A stretch of DNA of 64,000 nt from Deltaproteobacteria bacterium (GTDB taxonomy: Bacteria > Myxococcota_A > Polyangia > Nannocystales > Nannocystaceae): NCBI GenBank assembly GCA_016709225.1, contig JADJEE010000001.1, forward strand, positions 2,542,001 through 2,606,000, in the 5' to 3' direction. The position numbers were made by a program, and so were the translations under genes. A model generated the notes under the pieces. The model was not told where the DNA came from. It worked only from the letters and a program-made list of their open reading frames with translations, and did not search any database. Each line of letters opens with the position of its first letter. Position 1 is the stretch's first letter. Below, piece by piece: positions 59,400-64,000 of this stretch.

Positions 59400-61004
59400 A
59401 TGTCGGACCCGATCGTCATCCCCGACCGCCTCAACATGGTGACCTTCTTCCTCGACGATCGCATCGCCGAGGGCAAGGGTGACCAGGTCGCCTTGTTGCA
59501 CACCGATCTGCAGGCCGGTGGCGACCCCGCGACCGCCACCACGACGACGCGCACCTATCGGGAACTCGTGGCCGGCAGCTGCCGTGTGACGAACGCACTG
59601 CGGGAGCTCGGCCTCGGCATCGAGGACCGTGTGCAGCTGCTGCTGCTCGACACCCCGGAGTGGGCCGAGGCCTACTTCGGCGTGCTGCGTGCGGGCTGCG
59701 TCGCGGTGCCCACCAACACCTGGCTGCAGCCCAAGGACTACGCCTACTACCTCGAGTACGCACGACCCAAGGCCATCATCGTCGACGCCGAGGTGTGGCC
59801 GATGCTCGCGCCGGTCGTCGGCGACGCGCCCTACCCTCCCCGCGTCATCGTGCTCGATCGCAGTGGTGCGGCCGTGCCCGCGGGCACCCACGACTGGCAC
59901 GCGCTGGTCGATCGTCAGGCGCCCGAGGCCCGTACCGAGCCGACCTGGCGCGACGACTTCGCGACCTGGCTGTCGTCGTCGGGCTCCACTGGCAACCCCA
60001 AGTGCGTGGTGCACATGCACCACGACTTCGTGTGGAACACGATCGCCTACGCGCAGCGAACCCTGCGGCTCCACGGCGGCGACCTCACGATGTCGGCGCC
60101 GAAGCTGTTCTTCGGCTATGCGCTCGGCAGCAACCTGCTGTTCCCGCTCGCGGTCGGCGGCCGCTGCCTGCTGGCCCACGAGCGGCTCGAGGCCCGCGAC
60201 TACCTCGCGCTCATCGAGCACCACGGCGTCACGCAGTTCGTCACGGTGCCGACCAACATCGCCAAGCTCACCGCGCTGCCCGACGAGCTGCGCTTCGATC
60301 TGCACACGCTGCACTCGCTGGTCAGTGCGGGCGAGGCCCTGCCACCGCGGCTGTACCTCGACTTCAAGCAGCGCTTCGGCGTCGAGGTCTACGACGGCAT
60401 CGGCTCGGCGGAGATGTTCCACGTCTACATCACCAATCGTCCCGGCGACGTGAAGGCCGGCAGCCTCGGCCGCATCGTCGAGGGTTACCGTCATCGCCTC
60501 GTCGACGACGACAACCGCGAGGTGCCCGCCGGCGAGATCGGCACGCTGGTGATCGAGGGCCCCTCGGCGGGCGCGGGCTACTGGCGCATGCGCGACAAGA
60601 GCCGTGAGACCTTCTGGGGCGACGCGGTCAAGGGTGGCGACAAGTTCATGGTCGATGCCGATGGCTACTTCTGGTACTGCGGCCGCGGCGACGACATGCT
60701 CAAGTGCTCGGGCGTGTACGTCTCGCCGGTCGAGGTCGAGAACTGCCTGATGGGCCACACGGCGGTGCGCGAGGCCGGCGTGGTCGGCTACCGCGACGAG
60801 GCCGGACTCGAGAAGGCGATGGCTTTCGTCGAGCTGCACGAGCACGCCACCGCCAGCGACGCCCTGGCCGAAGAGCTGATGGCGTACGCGCGCGGCCACA
60901 TCGCCGCGTTCAAGGTGCCGCGCCGCATCGTGTTCGCAACGCTGCCGCGCACCGACACCGGCAAGATCAAGCGCGGCGAGCTACGCGGTCGGGCGGCGAC
61001 ATGA
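59400..61004 (+). CDS. Benzoate-CoA ligase-family acyl-CoA synthetase
   Basis: A 534-residue adenylate-forming ligase (start ATG 59400). It carries the A3 motif LSSSGSTGNPK (about 192-202), the A5 region YDGIGSAEM, A8 WYCGRGDDMLKCSG and the catalytic A10 Lys522 in TGKIKRGELR. The segment FHVYITNRPGDVKAGSLG is typical of the benzoate-CoA and 4-hydroxybenzoate-CoA ligase group. It would make aryl-CoA from ATP, CoA and benzoate or 4-hydroxybenzoate, supplying the hydroxybenzoyl-CoA-reductase-like system at 38429-43081. The link is inferred from function, not from proximity. Confidence 0.85.
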   Translation: MSDPIVIPDRLNMVTFFLDDRIAEGKGDQVALLHTDLQAGGDPATATTTTRTYRELVAGSCRVTNALRELGLGIEDRVQLLLLDTPEWAEAYFGVLRAGCVAVPTNTWLQPKDYAYYLEYARPKAIIVDAEVWPMLAPVVGDAPYPPRVIVLDRSGAAVPAGTHDWHALVDRQAPEARTEPTWRDDFATWLSSSGSTGNPKCVVHMHHDFVWNTIAYAQRTLRLHGGDLTMSAPKLFFGYALGSNLLFPLAVGGRCLLAHERLEARDYLALIEHHGVTQFVTVPTNIAKLTALPDELRFDLHTLHSLVSAGEALPPRLYLDFKQRFGVEVYDGIGSAEMFHVYITNRPGDVKAGSLGRIVEGYRHRLVDDDNREVPAGEIGTLVIEGPSAGAGYWRMRDKSRETFWGDAVKGGDKFMVDADGYFWYCGRGDDMLKCSGVYVSPVEVENCLMGHTAVREAGVVGYRDEAGLEKAMAFVELHEHATASDALAEELMAYARGHIAAFKVPRRIVFATLPRTDTGKIKRGELRGRAAT

Positions 61005-61777
61005 GCACGGGCGTCGACGCGGAGCTGATCCAGCTCACCTATCCGCGGGTGCAGGCACTGCTTCAGCGCCCGACGCCGTCGATCGCGATCGTACCGACCG
61101 GCAGCGTCGAGGCCCACGGCCCGCACCTGCCGCTCGGGACCGACACGATGATCAGCGTCGAGGTCGCGCGCCGGGCCGGGCGCGCGCTGGCCGAGCGGGG
61201 CCTGGTGTGCCTGCGCTTCCCCGCGATCAACTACGGCGTCACCGACTGGGCGCGCAGCTTCGCGGGTACGGTGTCGATGCGCGCCGAGACCACCTACGCG
61301 AGCGTGCTCGAGACCTGCATGGCCGCGCACGCGATGGGCTTCGCCCGCGTGGTCGTGACCAACGCACACCTCGAGCCGGCGCACATCCAGACGCTGCGCC
61401 GGGTCGCGTCCGATTTCGAGGCCGCGACCGGCGTGGCGCTGCTGTTCGTCGACAAGACCCGCCGCCGCCTCGCCGAGCGGCTCGGCGCGGAGTTCAAGAG
61501 CGGCTCGTGCCATGCGGGCTCCTACGAGTCGTCGCTGGTGCTGGCGATCGCGCCAGCGCTGGTCGACCTGCCGCGCGCGCAGGCCCTGCCCCCGCACATC
61601 GTGCCGCTGCACGAGCGCATCGCCGCCGGCGCGCGGGACTTCGTCGACTGCGGGCTCGATCGGGCCTACTGCGGCACGCCGTCGGCGGCGAGCGTCGCCG
61701 AGGGCGAGGCAACGCTCGACGTGCTGGCGCAGATGGTCATCGAGGCCGTGGTCGCGAGCCTCGCGCCTGCGGGTTAG
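61001..61777 (+). CDS. Creatininase-family amidohydrolase
   Basis: A 258-residue protein of the creatininase/MftE/ArfB family. The metal-binding start is complete: PTGSVEAHGPHLPLGTD gives Glu37, His39, His42 and Asp48. INYG and TNAHLEP follow, and SGSCHAGSYESSLVLAI matches the family end motif. Members cut amides or peptides (creatinine, mycofactocin precursor, FAPy). The start overlaps the CoA-ligase stop (ATGA), so the pair is translated together, perhaps to cut an aromatic amide such as a hippurate-type conjugate; this is inference. The 3' end overlaps the convergent cyclo-ligase gene by four bases. Confidence 0.85.
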   Translation: MSTGVDAELIQLTYPRVQALLQRPTPSIAIVPTGSVEAHGPHLPLGTDTMISVEVARRAGRALAERGLVCLRFPAINYGVTDWARSFAGTVSMRAETTYASVLETCMAAHAMGFARVVVTNAHLEPAHIQTLRRVASDFEAATGVALLFVDKTRRRLAERLGAEFKSGSCHAGSYESSLVLAIAPALVDLPRAQALPPHIVPLHERIAAGARDFVDCGLDRAYCGTPSAASVAEGEATLDVLAQMVIEAVVASLAPAG

Positions 61778-62394
61778 CGCGTCGACGTCGTGCACGGCTG
61801 CACGCCGCGCTCGGTCGCGAGCCACTGCACGGGCACGTCGTGCGCGGCCATCGGGATCGCGGCGTCGGGATCCCCCGGCTCGGCGACGAAGTCCTCGAAG
61901 GCCACGCCCACGCGGTGGAAGCCGGCATCGTCGCGGAGCTCCGCGAGCGCGCGATCGTAGTAGCCGCGACCGAAGCCGATGCGCGCGCCGCTGCGATCGA
62001 AACCGAGTCCCGGCACCAGCACGAGCGCGCCCCCGAGCTGCGCGAGCGCGTCGATGCGCGGGCGCGTGGGGCTGGGCTCGATCAAGCCGAAGCAGCCCGA
62101 GCGCAGATCGTCGGGCCCGCCGGTGTCCACGAACTCCAGCACGTCACCGCGCACGCGCGGCAGCCACAGCGGCGTGCCCCGCTCCCACGCCGCGTGCAGG
62201 ATCGCGGCGGTATCGGGCTCGCCGCGCACGCCGACGAAGGCGACGAGCGCTTCGGCCTCCGCCCACAGCGGCGAGGCGAGCACGTGATCGCACAGCACCG
62301 TCGAGCGCTGGTGGATCCACGCGCGCGGCAGCGCGGCCCGACGCGCCCGCAGCCGCTCGCGCACGCGCGTGCGGGCCTCGTCGTCGCCGCTCAC
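61774..62394 (-). CDS. 5-Formyltetrahydrofolate cyclo-ligase
   Basis: A 206-residue enzyme of the MTHFS/YgfA family. The GTG start at 62394 overlaps the stop of the upstream lipoprotein gene (GTGA). The N-terminal Arg-rich helix (RLRARRAALP) is typical. LVLVPGLGFDRSGARIGFGRGYYDRAL contains the ATP/folate-binding motif GFGRGYYD. It converts 5-formyl-THF to 5,10-methenyl-THF with ATP. The tail (PVQWLATERGVQPC) is longer than usual by a few residues. It is cotranslated with the Ser/Gly-rich lipoprotein, an odd pairing. Confidence 0.9.
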   Translation of the reverse strand: MSGDDEARTRVRERLRARRAALPRAWIHQRSTVLCDHVLASPLWAEAEALVAFVGVRGEPDTAAILHAAWERGTPLWLPRVRGDVLEFVDTGGPDDLRSGCFGLIEPSPTRPRIDALAQLGGALVLVPGLGFDRSGARIGFGRGYYDRALAELRDDAGFHRVGVAFEDFVAEPGDPDAAIPMAAHDVPVQWLATERGVQPCTTSTR

Positions 62395-62948
62395 CCGCTG
62401 CAGCCACCGAGGTCGAAGTAGCACTGTGCGGTGCAGGTCAGCGTGCCGTCGCCGAGCCCGAGGCTGGCGCAATCGAAGCCACCGAGATCGTCGCCGTCGC
62501 ACTCCTCGTCGAGCTCGATGACGCCATCGCCACAGCTGGGCCCGCCGCTCGAGCTGCCCGAGCCCGAGTCGCTGCCCGAGCTGCCCGAGCCCGAGTCGCT
62601 GCCCGAGCCCGAGCCCGAGTCGCTGCCCGAGCCGCTGCCCGAGCCCGAGTCGCTGCCCGATGCTCCACCGTCGCCGCTGGTGCCGTCGCCTGCACCGGTC
62701 GACGCGGTGTCGGCGGTGTCGGCCGCGGTCCCGTTCGAGCCGCCATCGGTGGCATCGGTGCCCGTGAACGACCCCGCGCTGGTGCTCGCCGACGCACCGC
62801 CCGTCGTCCCGCCATCGCTCGCGCCACCGCTGGTGGACATCGTGTCGACCGCTGCGCTCGTGCTCACGTCGGTGCCCTCGATCCCGAGGCAGCCGCCGGT
62901 CGCCAGACCCACCAGCGCCACCAAGCTCGCGCGCAGCATGCAATCCAT
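62391..62948 (-). CDS. Ser/Gly/Asp-repeat lipoprotein with Cys-rich end
   Basis: A 185-residue predicted lipoprotein (lipobox ATGGC near residue 20; start ATG 62948, or 62939). About 110 residues of Ser/Gly/Thr/Asp/Ala linker follow, with four copies of an 18-base repeat near 62560-62658 coding GSDSGS. The last 45 residues hold a small Cys-rich module (GDGVIELDEECDGDDLGGFDC, CTAQCYFDLGGC), the Cys-repeat seen in many myxobacterial surface proteins. It ends by overlapping the cyclo-ligase start. It is probably a surface-exposed protein; function unknown. Confidence 0.8.
   Translation of the reverse strand: MDCMLRASLVALVGLATGGCLGIEGTDVSTSAAVDTMSTSGGASDGGTTGGASASTSAGSFTGTDATDGGSNGTAADTADTASTGAGDGTSGDGGASGSDSGSGSGSGSDSGSGSGSDSGSGSSGSDSGSGSSSGGPSCGDGVIELDEECDGDDLGGFDCASLGLGDGTLTCTAQCYFDLGGCSG
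62560..62658 (-). repeat. Four 18-base repeats coding Ser/Gly/Asp
   Basis: GAGCCCGAGTCGCTGCCC occurs exactly at 62560, 62587, 62611 and 62641, with shorter variants between. It encodes the GSDSGS linker. It is a slippage-prone coding repeat, not a CRISPR: there are no unique spacers. Confidence 0.8.
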
Positions 62949-63043
62949 CCTGACAGCATAGCGCGACTGCGCCGCGCCCCCTCGGGCGCGACGCGCGACC
63001 ACCACGGCAGCGCCGCAGCACCGCCTCCGCCCTGGGATCCCGC

Positions 63044-63073
63044 TTGTCCGCCGGGGCCCGGACGTGCTACGAG
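63044..63073 (+). promoter_or_regulatory. Candidate tRNA-Gly promoter
   Basis: TTGTCC (63044-63049) and TACGAG (63068-63073), spaced by 18 bases, stand about 10 bases before the tRNA. The match to the vegetative consensus is weak. Confidence 0.3.
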
Positions 63074-63083
63074 TCGAGACCGC

Positions 63084-63156
63084 GCGGGAGTAACTCAGTT
63101 GGTAGAGTGTCAGCTTCCCAAGCTGGATGTCGCGGGTTCGAGCCCCGTCTCCCGCT
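63084..63156 (+). tRNA. tRNA-Gly (anticodon CCC)
   Basis: The cloverleaf folds fully. The acceptor GCGGGAG pairs with CTCCCGC, and the D arm is normal. The anticodon stem TCAGC/GCTGG has a T-G first pair, with loop TTCCCAA and anticodon CCC. The T arm GCGGG-TTCGAGC-CCCGT has one G-T pair. It is 73 bases to the discriminator T. CC follows but the final A is not encoded, so CCA is added after transcription. It reads GGG codons. Confidence 0.95.
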
Positions 63157-63183
63157 CCGCGTAGGTGGATCGAAGCAAGCGTC

Positions 63184-63206
63184 GAGCCGCGAGGCTCCAC
63201 GGAGCC
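63184..63206 (+). terminator. Hairpins downstream of the tRNA
   Basis: Alternative inverted repeats GAGCC-N4-GGCTC (63184-63197) and GGCTC-N4-GAGCC (63193-63206) follow the tRNA by about 30 bases. They are good hairpins, but only CTTC follows. They may end the tRNA transcript. Confidence 0.35.
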
Positions 63207-63283
63207 CTTCAGCGTGCGCGGCCGCGTTCCTTCGTCGCGTGGGGCCGGCAGCGGGGCGCACCGATTCCACCTTCGCGCCGCGC

Positions 63284-64000
<717 letters not shown>

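Noticed and set aside
62560..62658. CRISPR-like array
   Set aside because: 18-base units are nearly contiguous, in frame and encode a Ser/Gly/Asp linker; no spacers or cas genes.

Overview
The window is very GC-rich, densely coded DNA with genes on both strands and no gene-free stretch over 300 bases. It looks like the chromosome of a myxobacterium, most likely of the Nannocystis/Plesiocystis type. Pointers are a MYXO-CTERM-like tail (Cys-Gly-Cys, hydrophobic helix, Arg run) at 32971-34278, a soluble Ser/Thr protein kinase, and about 20 lipoproteins whose lipobox Cys is followed by an acidic Ser/Thr/Gly/Asp linker. No rRNA, CRISPR array, phage or insertion sequence was seen. One tRNA-Gly(CCC) is present at 63084-63156.

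Layout. 2-3990: five translationally coupled genes, three small membrane proteins then an OmpR-type regulator and a sensor kinase. 4009-6450: two divergent homologous Cys-rich lipoproteins and a PHB-depolymerase-like esterase lipoprotein. 6720-10328: small protein, Ser/Thr kinase, lipoprotein, coiled-coil proteins. 10416-17628: a lectin/lyase-like lipoprotein, an RND efflux adaptor-pump pair, a six-repeat Ca-loop lipoprotein and a further lipoprotein. 17814-24462: a membrane protein, then an overlapping set: a TonB-dependent receptor that carries its own TonB C-terminal domain, a lipoprotein, and a PHM-like copper monooxygenase with a cytochrome-like tail. 24482-27212: outer-membrane protein, a zinc-finger/histone-fold protein and a VanX-type dipeptidase in one operon. 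27299-32883: small protein, three-subunit molybdenum hydroxylase (xanthine dehydrogenase type) and a dihaem cytochrome lipoprotein. 32971-37782: metzincin-like MYXO-CTERM protein, aminoglycoside-phosphotransferase-like kinase, OprO/P-like porin, endonuclease I lipoprotein.

37865-43081: an operon for a 4-hydroxybenzoyl-CoA-reductase-like enzyme. All three subunits are present, and the FAD subunit carries the four cysteines of the extra [4Fe-4S] cluster. A frameshifted lipoprotein is inserted in the operon and a cupin-XRE regulator ends it. A benzoate-CoA-ligase-family gene lies 16 kb away (59400-61004), so 4-hydroxybenzoate to benzoyl-CoA chemistry is a reasonable inference. 43219-48322: dCMP deaminase, lipoprotein, diguanylate cyclase, and a glycosyltransferase-9/unknown/DUF4254 operon in which the DUF4254 gene is split at a G-tract tandem repeat. 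48343-55021: paired dihaem cytochrome and beta-helix lipoproteins, a carboxypeptidase-regulatory-like lipoprotein, LolA, a DJ-1/PfpI protein and a beta-propeller-like lipoprotein. 55151-64000: FtsK translocase with a long acidic insert, OmpA-like lipoprotein, CoA ligase plus creatininase-family pair, 5-formyl-THF cyclo-ligase, Ser/Gly-repeat lipoprotein, tRNA-Gly and the C-terminal part of a short UvrA paralogue.

The strongest candidates for something new are the zinc-finger/histone-fold protein (25246-25851), the receptor-lipoprotein-copper monooxygenase operon (18930-24462), the split DUF4254 gene (47758-48322) and the hydroxybenzoyl-CoA reductase operon with its inserted lipoprotein (37865-43081). 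All functional calls come from reading the translated sequence and recalled family knowledge; no database search was run.
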